A DNA stretch of 64,000 nt. Origin: an uncultured Bacteroidota bacterium (GTDB lineage: Bacteria; Bacteroidota; Bacteroidia; Flavobacteriales; Flavobacteriaceae). Below are positions 9,282 to 18,267 of this stretch, piece after piece. Position 1 is the stretch's first letter, and every line of letters starts with the position of its first letter. Location of the stretch: positions 1-64,000 of the forward strand of contig CACMJT010000002.1 of NCBI GenBank assembly GCA_902614065.1, given 5' to 3'. The position numbers were made by a program, and so were the translations under genes. The notes beneath the pieces are model-generated. The model had not been told where the DNA came from. It searched no databases and was given only the letters and a program-made list of their open reading frames with translations.

Positions 9282-9297
9282 CCCATTTGAAAACTAG

Positions 9298-10404
9298 ATG
9301 AAAAGAACAATTATTTCTGTATTAGCAGGCTTAATTTTATTAATTATTACATATTTCCTTTCCAGTTTGATTATGAATTCTGGAAATGAAATAGTAGCTA
9401 AGGCTGTAACTGCAGAGGAAAATGTAAAAGTAACAAATGTCAAAAATTCAACCAACGACGCTACATTGAGTTTAAATTCAATTGTTCAATCTGAGAACAA
9501 ATTGCAACTAATTTCGGAAGTAACTGGAATCATAGATTTTACAAATATTCGATTCAAAAAAGGTCAAAAATTCATGAAGGGTCAGACTATTATAAAAATT
9601 AATTCTGACGAAGCAGAGGCCTTCCTAAGACAAAGCAGAAGTCAATTTCAAAATCAAATAGCATCTGTTTTGGCTGACATCAAGATTGATTATCCCGAAA
9701 GCTATAAAAAATGGGAGGATTATTTTCTAAATTATGATATTGAAGAAAATATACAAGATCTGCCTGAGCAAAGCACAAATAATGAAACCTTCTTTCTAAC
9801 CGGAAGAGGAATAATTTCTAGCTATTATGGTGTGAGATCGGCTGAAGAGAGATTGAATAAATATAGTATCACAGCACCATTTGATGGTATTGTATCCAGC
9901 TCTTTTGTTGAAAATGGAACTATGGCAAGAGCAGGCCTAGTACTTGGCGAATTCATTAATAGTGATTCGTTTGAAATTGAAGTAAATATCCCGACTGAAT
10001 ACAAACCCTACATAATAATAGATAAGGAAGTTAATATCAAACTATCCGATGAAAGTAGTGTAGTTGGAAAAATTAACAGAATAAATAATAATGTAAACAG
10101 AGAAACACAAACTGTTAGTGTTTTTGTAAAAAGTAATTCCAAAAAACTAAGTGACGGAATGTATGTAGATTTGGATTTATCTCTCAAATCAATTGAAAAT
10201 TCTTTTAAAATTTCTAGATCAATGATCAAAAATGATTCGATTGTTCACACAGTAGAATCGATGGCTGTCAAAAATAAAATAGTTAATCCTGAGTTTTTTG
10301 GAGATAACTATGCTATTGTAACTGGTCTTGATGATGGAGACTTAGTAATTAAAACACAAATCCCCGAGATATTCGAGGGCATGAAAGTCAAAATCATTGA
10401 TTAG
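9298..10404 (+). CDS. RND efflux periplasmic adaptor (HlyD/AcrA family)
   Basis: A membrane fusion protein of 368 residues. It has one N-terminal membrane anchor (about residues 5-26), a biotinyl-lipoyl half-motif around KFMKGQTIIKINSDEAEAFL, a short helical hairpin, and the returning lipoyl half ITAPFDGIVSSSFVENGTM. A beta-barrel and a membrane-proximal domain follow. It joins the inner-membrane RND pump to the TolC-type outer-membrane channel. The pump gene begins 2 nt after its stop and the TolC gene overlaps the pump, so the three form a tripartite efflux operon. Substrate unknown. Confidence 0.92.
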   Translation: MKRTIISVLAGLILLIITYFLSSLIMNSGNEIVAKAVTAEENVKVTNVKNSTNDATLSLNSIVQSENKLQLISEVTGIIDFTNIRFKKGQKFMKGQTIIKINSDEAEAFLRQSRSQFQNQIASVLADIKIDYPESYKKWEDYFLNYDIEENIQDLPEQSTNNETFFLTGRGIISSYYGVRSAEERLNKYSITAPFDGIVSSSFVENGTMARAGLVLGEFINSDSFEIEVNIPTEYKPYIIIDKEVNIKLSDESSVVGKINRINNNVNRETQTVSVFVKSNSKKLSDGMYVDLDLSLKSIENSFKISRSMIKNDSIVHTVESMAVKNKIVNPEFFGDNYAIVTGLDDGDLVIKTQIPEIFEGMKVKIID

Positions 10405-10406
10405 TA

Positions 10407-13400
10407 GTGAGAAGATTAATTACCTATTTTGTCAATTATCCGAAAGCAATAAATATTCTTGTTCTATTTTTTATTGTCTTCGGAACAGCAGGCACATTGG
10501 CCTTGAAATCATCTTTTTACCCATTAATTGACCCAAAATTTATTGAAATCAGCGCTGTACTACCTGGTGCCTCACCAGAGGAAGTTGAGGAAGGTATAGT
10601 AATGAAGATTGAAGAAAATCTTAAAGGAATTGAAGGGGTTGACAGATATTATTCCACTTCAAGAGAAAACCTTGGCTATATACTGGTTGAAACTCTTGAG
10701 GACTCCGATGTTGATAACGTTTTGATTGATGTAAAGAATGCTGTAGATAAAGTTCCTTCTTTTCCATTGGACCTTGAGCCAATTGTTGTAAAAAAAATGG
10801 AGCAACAAGAACCCACTTTTATTTTTTCACTCACAGCAGAAAATATTGATTTGAGTTCATTAAAAAATATTTCAAAAAAAATTGAGGTTGATCTCAGGAA
10901 TCTTGAAGGTATATCTCAAATTTCAACATCTGGGTTTTCAGATAATGAAATTGAAATTTCTGTAAATGAAAAACTACTATCAAAATACAACCTAACTTTT
11001 TATGAAATTCTCGATGCAGTTCAGAAAAGCAACATAATTGTTAGTGGAGGAACCATAAAAACTAACGAAGAAAAATTTTTAATAAGATCTAATAACAAAA
11101 ATTATTACTCAAACCAACTTAATGAAATTGTTGTAAAATCATTCCCATCAGGAAATAATTTAAAACTTGGGGATGTTGCGAATGTTTATGAAAAGTTCTC
11201 TGATGATGAACCGCAGTTAAAATTTATTGACAACAAGTCCTCAGTGATTATGACTGTACTGAGCACCAAAAACGAGGACCTTTTAGAGTCGGCTGATAAA
11301 ATCAGACTTTATATTGATGACTTCAACAAGAAAAACGAAAACATTCAACTAATCAGGCTGAAAGATTACTCTGAGGTTTTGAGACAAAGAACCAATCTTC
11401 TGCTTGAAAATGGTGGTTTAGGTATTCTTTTAGTACTAGGATTGTTGTCACTATTTTTGAATACAAGATTGGCTTTTTGGGTAGCATTTGGTTTGCCCAT
11501 TTCTTTTCTTGGAATGTTGATATTTGCAGGAAACTTCAATATCACTATCAATATCATGTCTCTATTCGGGATGATTGTTGTTATTGGGATTTTGGTTGAT
11601 GATGCAATTGTAATCGCTGAAAATATTTACAAACACTATGAAAGTGGAAAGTCAGCTGCAGATTCTGCGGTCGATGGTACACTTGAAGTGTTACCAGCCA
11701 TCGTTTCTGCCATTATCACAACAATAATTTCCTTTGCAACATTACTATTACTTGCAGGTGATGTTGGTAATTTCTTTGGAGAAGTTGCCATGATTGTAAT
11801 AATCACACTAATTGTGTCGCTGATAGAGGCACTGATTATATTGCCTTCACACTTGGCTCATTCAGATGCACTAAAAAGAAAAAAGGAAGATAAAAATGGA
11901 ATTCTATTTTCATTTTTTTCGACCATGAAAAAGCTGAACCAAAGGGGCTACCGAGTTATGGATTGGTTGAGAGATAAAATATATACTCCAATGTTAAGAT
12001 TTGGATTAGAGTATCGATTTCTCAGTCTTAGTGGTTTTATTGCTGCACTCATGCTAACTGTGAGTTCGGTTTTTGGGGGTATAATTCCGATGACTTTTTT
12101 TCCGACAATTGCGAGTGATTTTGTAACGGTTGATTTAAAAATGCCCATGGGCACAAGCACAAAAGTCACAGATTCCATTATTAATGTTATTGAAAAAAAT
12201 GCAATCATTGCTGGAAATGAGCTTCAAGAAAAATATATGAAGGATGACGAAAGAAAACTGATTCAAAATATTCAAAAAAATATTGGAAATTATGCTGATA
12301 ATTTAGAGATGGTTGCTGGTGTTGGAAACATAGAGGGATCAAGTGTTGCATCATTGGAAATATATATGCTAGACAGTGAGGAGAGAACGCAGGATATTAA
12401 GTCATCGATGCTTGCTTCTTTAATCAGAGAAAAAACTGGAACAATACCTGGAGCGGAAAAGTTCATCATTAACGACGGTGCCAATTTTGGAGGCAGTCCT
12501 GTTGCAATTTCTCTTTTGAGCAATAATAAGTCGGATCTAAAAAATGCTAAAGATGACTTGATTGAAAATTTAAAGTCTAACCCTATTTTAGTTGATATAG
12601 CTCACAATGATCCACAAGGTTTTAAGGAAATTGACATTCAGCTGAAAGAAAATGCATATGCTCTTGGTCTAGATTTTCAAATGGTCATGAATCAAGTTAG
12701 GTCTGCATTCTTTGGACTTGAGGCTCAAAGAATACAAAGAGGAAATGAAGATATAAAACTTTGGATCAGATATGATGAGTCAAGCAGATCAGAAATTAAA
12801 AATCTTGACAACATGAAAATCGTTACACCTAGCGGAAGAAAAGTTTTCTTAAAGGAAATTGCAAATTTTTCAATAAAACGTGGTGATGTAGCAATAAACC
12901 ATTTAAACGGGGAGAGAGAAATTAAGATTACAGCAAATTTGATTGATCCCAATCAAAGTGCTTCAGATGCAGTATTTGGTATTCAACAAAATATAATACC
13001 AATAATTGAAGAAAAATATCCAACGATAGAGACTTCTTTTGAAGGTCAATACAGGGAAGCCAACAAAACAATAGAATCATCCAAGATTGTTTTTCCTCTG
13101 GCACTATTTTTAATTTTCTGTGTTATTGGTTTTACTTTTAGGACATACAGTCAACCATTTTTACTTTTGTTATTAATACCATTTAGTTTAACAACTGTTG
13201 CATGGGGTCATTTGGTTCATGGATTTCCAGTTAATGTTATCTCACTTTTAGGTGTAATTGCATTGGTTGGAATTCTTGTGAATGATGGGCTAGTTTTGAT
13301 ATCTAAATTTAATTCAAACTTAAGAGCTGGTAAAAGTTATGATGAATCATTGTTTGGAGCAGGTAAAGAAAGATTTAGAGCAATTTTCTTAACATCAATA

Positions 13401-13649
13401 ACTACAATGGCAGGGTTGGCACCTATAATTTTTGAAAAAAGCTTTCAAGCGCAATTATTAAAACCTATGGCAATATCCATTGCATATGGTATTGGCTATG
13501 CTACTTTCCTGACACTAATATTGCTCCCAATACTACTATCACTAACCAATACATTCAAGTTAAATTTTGTGTGGTTGAGAAGTGGTAAAAAACTTGATAA
13601 AAGAGAAGTTGAGGCTCCAGTCATAGAACTTAAAAGAGAAAAGAAATGA
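10407..13649 (+). CDS. RND efflux permease (AcrB/hydrophobe-amphiphile family)
   Basis: An inner-membrane proton-driven pump of 1080 residues, the normal length for this family. The start is a GTG 2 nt after the adaptor stop. The periplasmic porter domain begins PKFIEISAVLPGASPEEVEE. TM4 carries the paired aspartates in GILVDDAIVIAENIYKHYES, and the symmetrical C-terminal half has GILVNDGLVLISKFNS. Conserved proline-rich loops such as FWVAFGLPISFLGML are also present. The second aspartate-rich TM has N-D in place of D-D, as expected for the C-terminal repeat. The stop overlaps the TolC-family ATG by 4 nt, so translation is probably coupled. Substrate class is not predictable. Confidence 0.95.
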   Translation: MRRLITYFVNYPKAINILVLFFIVFGTAGTLALKSSFYPLIDPKFIEISAVLPGASPEEVEEGIVMKIEENLKGIEGVDRYYSTSRENLGYILVETLEDSDVDNVLIDVKNAVDKVPSFPLDLEPIVVKKMEQQEPTFIFSLTAENIDLSSLKNISKKIEVDLRNLEGISQISTSGFSDNEIEISVNEKLLSKYNLTFYEILDAVQKSNIIVSGGTIKTNEEKFLIRSNNKNYYSNQLNEIVVKSFPSGNNLKLGDVANVYEKFSDDEPQLKFIDNKSSVIMTVLSTKNEDLLESADKIRLYIDDFNKKNENIQLIRLKDYSEVLRQRTNLLLENGGLGILLVLGLLSLFLNTRLAFWVAFGLPISFLGMLIFAGNFNITINIMSLFGMIVVIGILVDDAIVIAENIYKHYESGKSAADSAVDGTLEVLPAIVSAIITTIISFATLLLLAGDVGNFFGEVAMIVIITLIVSLIEALIILPSHLAHSDALKRKKEDKNGILFSFFSTMKKLNQRGYRVMDWLRDKIYTPMLRFGLEYRFLSLSGFIAALMLTVSSVFGGIIPMTFFPTIASDFVTVDLKMPMGTSTKVTDSIINVIEKNAIIAGNELQEKYMKDDERKLIQNIQKNIGNYADNLEMVAGVGNIEGSSVASLEIYMLDSEERTQDIKSSMLASLIREKTGTIPGAEKFIINDGANFGGSPVAISLLSNNKSDLKNAKDDLIENLKSNPILVDIAHNDPQGFKEIDIQLKENAYALGLDFQMVMNQVRSAFFGLEAQRIQRGNEDIKLWIRYDESSRSEIKNLDNMKIVTPSGRKVFLKEIANFSIKRGDVAINHLNGEREIKITANLIDPNQSASDAVFGIQQNIIPIIEEKYPTIETSFEGQYREANKTIESSKIVFPLALFLIFCVIGFTFRTYSQPFLLLLLIPFSLTTVAWGHLVHGFPVNVISLLGVIALVGILVNDGLVLISKFNSNLRAGKSYDESLFGAGKERFRAIFLTSITTMAGLAPIIFEKSFQAQLLKPMAISIAYGIGYATFLTLILLPILLSLTNTFKLNFVWLRSGKKLDKREVEAPVIELKREKK

Positions 13650-14953
13650 GAAAATTAACCTATATATTATTGATTTTTTTCAATATCAGTTATGCTCAAG
13701 ATATTCTTACAACGGACATGGCTGTTAAACTGACTCTTGAAAATAATCTTGACATTAAAGTCAGTGAGAATATCTTGGAAATTTCAAAAAATAACTCTTC
13801 AATTTTAAATAGTGATTATTTACCTACTATCAGTGCAACTTCAGGAATAACCAGAAATCAAGGAGATGTTGAAGTTAAAACGAACCAAGGCATTTCAGCT
13901 AAAATAGATGATACCTACAACGATGAAAATTTTGGTAGTGTGAATATTGTATATAACCTTATTGACGGTAGAGGTAGAAGATACAACTATAAAAAATCAA
14001 AAGAACTTTTTAATAGAACCGAACTGGAAGTAAAAGAAATTATTGAAAATACACTACTGCAACTCTTTACAGTATACTTTGATTTTGCAAGATTAACAAA
14101 AGAAAAGAAAATATTAAAAAACACATTAGATATTTCTGTAGAAAGATTAGACAGAGTCAAAACAAAATACAAATTTGGTCAGTCCACATCGCTTGAGGTT
14201 TCAAGTGCTGAGGTTGATAAAAATACAGACAGTTTAAACTATTTGAATATCATAAAGGTCCTTTCCAATACCAAAAGAGATCTCAACTTGATCATGAATG
14301 TTGATTTGGAGACAGACTTTAAGGTAGTCGAGGATATTGATTTTATAAACGAAATAGAGGCTGAAAAGTTCTTTAATATGGGTTTAAATAATAATACATT
14401 GTTTCAGATATTAAATAAAGATGTTGAAATTTCTGACCTAGAGCTAAAAGCTATAAAATCAACATACTTACCTACAGTGCAATTGAGAGGTTCATATGGT
14501 TGGAATGAGACAATTGATGAAATTGCTTACAACCCAGTTAATGAATTCTACTCAAAAGGAATTTCGACAGGTGTAAATATTTCAATTCCAATTTTTGATG
14601 GTGGAAAAAGAATCACCGCAACTAAAAATGCAAGATTAAATCTTGAAAATTCATTAATTCAAAAAAATAAAAATGAGTTGGAAATAGGTAAAAACTTACG
14701 GAACGCATACGAGACCTACAAAAACAACTTATTCCTACTTCAAATTCAAGAAAAAAGCTTCAAAACTAGCAAGCTTTCATTTTCTAAATTTGAGGAAAAA
14801 TACTCACTAGGTCTGGTTTCATCATTAGAATTTAGGCAGGCGCAAACAAATTTATTAAGGGCAGAGCTTTTATTCAATAGCTCTATGTTTGAAACTAAAA
14901 TTTCTGAATTAATTTTTCTTAAGCTAAGTGGAGAAATAGTGAGTAATTATTAA
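13646..14953 (+). CDS. TolC-family outer membrane efflux protein
   Basis: A protein of 435 residues with a signal peptide ending near FNISYAQ. Two outer membrane efflux protein repeats of long helices are visible: the first spans about residues 20-210 (MAVKLTLENNLDIKVSEN at its start), the second begins near ISDLELKAIKSTYLPTVQL. They include the typical GVNISIPIFDGGKR and SLEFRQAQTNLLRAEL segments. It forms the outer-membrane exit duct for the pump encoded just upstream; ATGA overlap at 13646-13649. It ends 1 nt before the convergent AAA+ gene. Confidence 0.93.
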   Translation: MRKLTYILLIFFNISYAQDILTTDMAVKLTLENNLDIKVSENILEISKNNSSILNSDYLPTISATSGITRNQGDVEVKTNQGISAKIDDTYNDENFGSVNIVYNLIDGRGRRYNYKKSKELFNRTELEVKEIIENTLLQLFTVYFDFARLTKEKKILKNTLDISVERLDRVKTKYKFGQSTSLEVSSAEVDKNTDSLNYLNIIKVLSNTKRDLNLIMNVDLETDFKVVEDIDFINEIEAEKFFNMGLNNNTLFQILNKDVEISDLELKAIKSTYLPTVQLRGSYGWNETIDEIAYNPVNEFYSKGISTGVNISIPIFDGGKRITATKNARLNLENSLIQKNKNELEIGKNLRNAYETYKNNLFLLQIQEKSFKTSKLSFSKFEEKYSLGLVSSLEFRQAQTNLLRAELLFNSSMFETKISELIFLKLSGEIVSNY

Positions 14954-14954
14954 T

Positions 14955-16427
14955 TTAAGAATTCAGGTTATTTAAATAACTTCCGATTGAGTCTTTAAAT
15001 TCAATTCCCTCAAGTGATCTCGTCTTTGTTAATTTCTTGAAACAAGATAGGCCCCATATTAAAACTTCTTTATAGAAATAAATCTCTTCTACGTTGATAT
15101 TTTTACAATTGTTTGAAATTATTGCTGAAAGTCCATCCACTTGATCAAGCTCATTTCTATACTCCCGATCGTTGAAGTCATCTCCGATAAATACTTCTTT
15201 TCCCTTTTTAGTGAACCATTGAATCACATCATCATAAGGTGTTTGTTCATTAGGTTTTTCAAGAGATTTAATTGGTGGAAAAAGCAAATTAAAAACAGAT
15301 TTGATCGCTTCTTCAATTAGACTGTATGATACCTGATCAGCACCCTCTTGTTCCCCCTCATAAACCAGCTCAACCTTGCCATTTATCGATGGGACAACGC
15401 CAGTAAAATCTGTCAAACGAATAACTGTATTCTTTTCACCATTAACAAGCATCCGTCTTTTGGCAGTGCTTACTAAATTCTCATAAGCAGTGATGCTCAT
15501 TCTTGTACTGATTCCACTTTTTGCATCCACGTACTCGCTCGATCTAGCAATAAAATTAATTTGCTCTACCAAATCCTTTGCAACCTCAGGGATCAAGATA
15601 CTGTTTTTGTCTTCAGCAGAAATATTGGATTCTTGCTTGGTTATTTTTTTTGCAATATTAATAGACAAAGGATAATGCGTGAGTATTTGTGAACCAATCC
15701 TATCCTTTAGAGGGGTAACAATGCTACCACGGTTGGTGTAATCCTCTGGGTTTGCAGTAAATACAAATTGAATATCTAATGGTATTCTTAATTTAAAACC
15801 TCTGATTTGAATTTCTTTTTCTTCCAGAATAGAAAATAAGGATACTTGTATTCTAGCTTGTAAGTCTGGCAACTCATTCACAACGAAAATGCATCTGTTG
15901 GCTCTTGGGATCATTCCAAAATGAATGACTCTTTCGTCTGAATATGACAATTTCAAACTTGCAGCTTTTATAGGATCCAAATCTCCAATCAGATCCGCAA
16001 CAGACACGTCAGGTGTTGCAAGTTTTTCATAAAACCTTTCACTTCTATGAATCCAATCTATTTCAGTTTTGTCTCCTTGATTTTTAACAATCTCCTTTCC
16101 TTTGGATGAAATGGGTGAGGTTGGATCATCATTGATCTCAGATTCTTTTATAACAGGAATCCATTCATCAAGTAAATTGACCATTTGTCTGGCTAATCTC
16201 GTTTTTGCCTGACCTCTCAATCCCAAAAAATTTATATTGTGACCAGCCAAAATTGCTCTCTCCAGTTGAGGAATTACACTGTTTTCGTAACCATGTATTT
16301 TTTCAAAAGTCTTCTTTCCATCTTTTAGAAGTTGAGTCAAATTTCTTTGTAACTCATCTTTAATAGACTCTGCTTTATATCCCGATTTTTTAAGTTCTTT
16401 TAGTGTACTTATAGTTGGTTTTTTCAT
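14955..16427 (-). CDS. AAA+ ATPase of the magnesium-chelatase/MoxR type
   Basis: A cytosolic AAA+ protein of 490 residues. Walker A is GLRGQAKTRLA (residues 69-79). The Walker B strand is CIFVVNELPDL (179-189), where Asn replaces the usual Asp before the catalytic Glu. Sensor/helical elements follow in QFVFTANPEDYTNRGSIV and the arginine-rich PLKDRIGSQILTHYP. It is annotated in Bacteroidota as magnesium chelatase, but no tetrapyrrole genes are nearby. A general MoxR-like chaperone ATPase acting with the adjacent VWA protein is more likely. The VWA stop lies immediately before this ATG (16428/16427), so the two are one operon and probably one complex. The C-terminal ~100 residues match no motif I recognise. 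Confidence 0.85.
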   Translation of the reverse strand: MKKPTISTLKELKKSGYKAESIKDELQRNLTQLLKDGKKTFEKIHGYENSVIPQLERAILAGHNINFLGLRGQAKTRLARQMVNLLDEWIPVIKESEINDDPTSPISSKGKEIVKNQGDKTEIDWIHRSERFYEKLATPDVSVADLIGDLDPIKAASLKLSYSDERVIHFGMIPRANRCIFVVNELPDLQARIQVSLFSILEEKEIQIRGFKLRIPLDIQFVFTANPEDYTNRGSIVTPLKDRIGSQILTHYPLSINIAKKITKQESNISAEDKNSILIPEVAKDLVEQINFIARSSEYVDAKSGISTRMSITAYENLVSTAKRRMLVNGEKNTVIRLTDFTGVVPSINGKVELVYEGEQEGADQVSYSLIEEAIKSVFNLLFPPIKSLEKPNEQTPYDDVIQWFTKKGKEVFIGDDFNDREYRNELDQVDGLSAIISNNCKNINVEEIYFYKEVLIWGLSCFKKLTKTRSLEGIEFKDSIGSYLNNLNS

Positions 16428-17555
16428 CTATATTTTTCTTTTTTTGTTTGTTTCATAATCCTCAAAAATCATTTCTCCTAAATTATCAAGACCCGTATAA
16501 AATGCTTTGCCATTGTTGGCTTTGGTAAACTCTCTGATAAAATGTTGTAAATAGGAATCACGAGCGATCATAAAAGTTGTGATTGGTATTTTTAATTTTC
16601 TAGCTTGCTTAGCCATTGTGTAACATTTCTTCACGATTTTTTGATCCAATCCAGCGCTATTTTTATAGTACGAACCGTCAGGCATTTTTAAACAACTGGG
16701 TTTGCCATCAGTAATCATTAATATTTGCTTGTTGTTATTTTTTTTCTTGCTTAACATGTCCATGGCAAGTTGTAATCCAGCCACAGTATTTGTATGGTAG
16801 GGTCCTACTTTTAAATATGGAAGTTCCTTGATACTTATTGGCTTGGCATCATTTCCAAAAACCAAAATATCGAGTGTGTCTTTGGGATATCTAGTCAGTA
16901 TTAGTTCAGATAAAGCCATCGCTACTCTTTTAGCAGGAGTAATTCTATCCTCACCATAAAGAATCATGCTATGACTAATGTCAATCATGAGGACCGTACT
17001 CATTTGGGATTTATTCAAAGTGTTTTTAACCACTAAATCTTCGGATTGTAAATCAAGCTCCCCACTGCCTGTTCTTGTATACATATTTCTCAAACTTTCC
17101 GTAATCATTAATTGATCAATGGAATCTCCAAACTGATAATCTCTGTAATCATCAAAATCATTTAAACTTTTCCCAGTATGGTTAGTTTTGTGATTGCCAG
17201 ACCTTGATTTTTTGATTTGCCCAAATATTTTTTTTAACGCGAACTTTCTAAGAGCTCTTTCCATCTTAGCAGAAATTTTTTTTGATTCTTTTCCAGATCC
17301 AATATCGAATTCTGCTTTTACAAATCCTTTATTCAATAAATCATTAATAAAATCTTCAATTGTATAATCATCTGTTGTCAACTCGTACTCCTTATCAAGT
17401 TCTTTCAACCAATCGATTGCTTCATCAAAATCACCGCTTGTGTATGTAATTAGTTCCTTGAAAATTTCAAATAATTTTTCAAAGGGGGTTATGTTTTGAT
17501 TTTTAGCTGAGGAAAAAGACCAGCCAGAAATAGGAATTTTATTAAACAAATTCAT
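16428..17555 (-). CDS. VWA-domain protein, partner of the adjacent AAA+ ATPase
   Basis: A protein of 375 residues with no signal peptide. The von Willebrand A domain begins at about residue 186, with a full MIDAS metal site in LMIDISHSM (Asp192, Ser194, Ser196); ITDGKPSC supplies the later acidic ligand. The N-terminal half is helical and charged. Such AAA+/VWA pairs resemble ChlI/ChlD and MoxR/VWA systems, in which the VWA subunit carries substrate to the ATPase. The target is unknown. It is directly followed on the same strand by the ATPase gene with no gap. A strong terminator lies upstream at 17611-17648, so the operon begins fresh here. Confidence 0.85.
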   Translation of the reverse strand: MNLFNKIPISGWSFSSAKNQNITPFEKLFEIFKELITYTSGDFDEAIDWLKELDKEYELTTDDYTIEDFINDLLNKGFVKAEFDIGSGKESKKISAKMERALRKFALKKIFGQIKKSRSGNHKTNHTGKSLNDFDDYRDYQFGDSIDQLMITESLRNMYTRTGSGELDLQSEDLVVKNTLNKSQMSTVLMIDISHSMILYGEDRITPAKRVAMALSELILTRYPKDTLDILVFGNDAKPISIKELPYLKVGPYHTNTVAGLQLAMDMLSKKKNNNKQILMITDGKPSCLKMPDGSYYKNSAGLDQKIVKKCYTMAKQARKLKIPITTFMIARDSYLQHFIREFTKANNGKAFYTGLDNLGEMIFEDYETNKKRKI

Positions 17556-17610
17556 CAGAGTGTAAGTAACAAATCAAATGCCACTTTAACTTAAATTAAG
17601 ATAGTTTATA

Positions 17611-17648
17611 AAAAAATGTCTACAGGCTAATGCTTGTAGACATTTTTT
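17611..17648 (-). terminator. bidirectional-looking intrinsic terminator
   Basis: Perfect 14-bp inverted repeat: AAAAAATGTCTACA at 17611-17624 pairs with TGTAGACATTTTTT at 17635-17648 around a 10-nt loop. Read on the minus strand it follows the NTF2-like lipoprotein gene by 17 nt and ends in a T run, so it should stop that transcript before the VWA operon. The T run on the other strand makes it symmetrical. Confidence 0.85.
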
Positions 17649-17665
17649 GAGTTTTGTGATGTTGA

Positions 17666-18163
17666 CTAGCTTTCTGGATCGGGAGCAACAGCCATAACCA
17701 CGCCTGTAGCATCTCCATAATCTCCACCATTGATCAACATTCCATCTTCATCGAATGTTAAATAATGATAGAATTTCACTTCAAATGGTTTTCCAGATGC
17801 AGTATTCTTTCCTGTCCATGTTCCGTAAGTTCGTACACTTCCATTGAGCATTTTTGTCTCAGGATCAACACCAGGCAAGAAGTTTTCAGGTTCATAATTA
17901 ATATCCTCCATTGCACCAATCCAACCAGAAATGTATGCAACAACATCTTCTTTAGTTGTAAAGTACTCCGTGTTGGCATAGAAGGCACCTTGCCATTCAA
18001 TTTCATCACCAATCTTAGAACTTAAGTAATCCAAATCCTCCTCTTCCCATTTATCAAACCATTCTTGAGCTCTCTCAACATTTTTTTCAAAATTGGGATT
18101 TTGCTGTGGAGCATCACACGATGCTAAAGCAAAAAATATAAAAATTAAAAATATTTTTTTCAT
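17666..18163 (-). CDS. NTF2/SnoaL-like lipoprotein
   Basis: A protein of 165 residues with lipobox ALASC (Cys16). The mature part looks like an NTF2-like cone: WFDKWEEEDLDYLSSKIGDE, then YFTTKEDVVAYISGWIGAM, and strands ending in VKFYHYLTFDEDGMLINGGD. The family includes ketosteroid-isomerase-like enzymes and simple binding proteins; no catalytic residues can be assigned. It stands alone, with a terminator 17 nt downstream and divergent from the surface-protein cluster starting at 18268. Confidence 0.75.
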   Translation of the reverse strand: MKKIFLIFIFFALASCDAPQQNPNFEKNVERAQEWFDKWEEEDLDYLSSKIGDEIEWQGAFYANTEYFTTKEDVVAYISGWIGAMEDINYEPENFLPGVDPETKMLNGSVRTYGTWTGKNTASGKPFEVKFYHYLTFDEDGMLINGGDYGDATGVVMAVAPDPES

Positions 18164-18267
18164 ATCTACATAATAAAATTTAAAGCATTAAGATAAGGAA
18201 TTGAATGTTATTAAAAATTTAATTATCATTTATTTTTTAGAAAACTTTTTTAATATTTTTGGCGGGT

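Noticed and set aside
18259-18267. TTG start for the beta-helix protein
   Set aside because: The ATG nine bases downstream gives a clean signal peptide.
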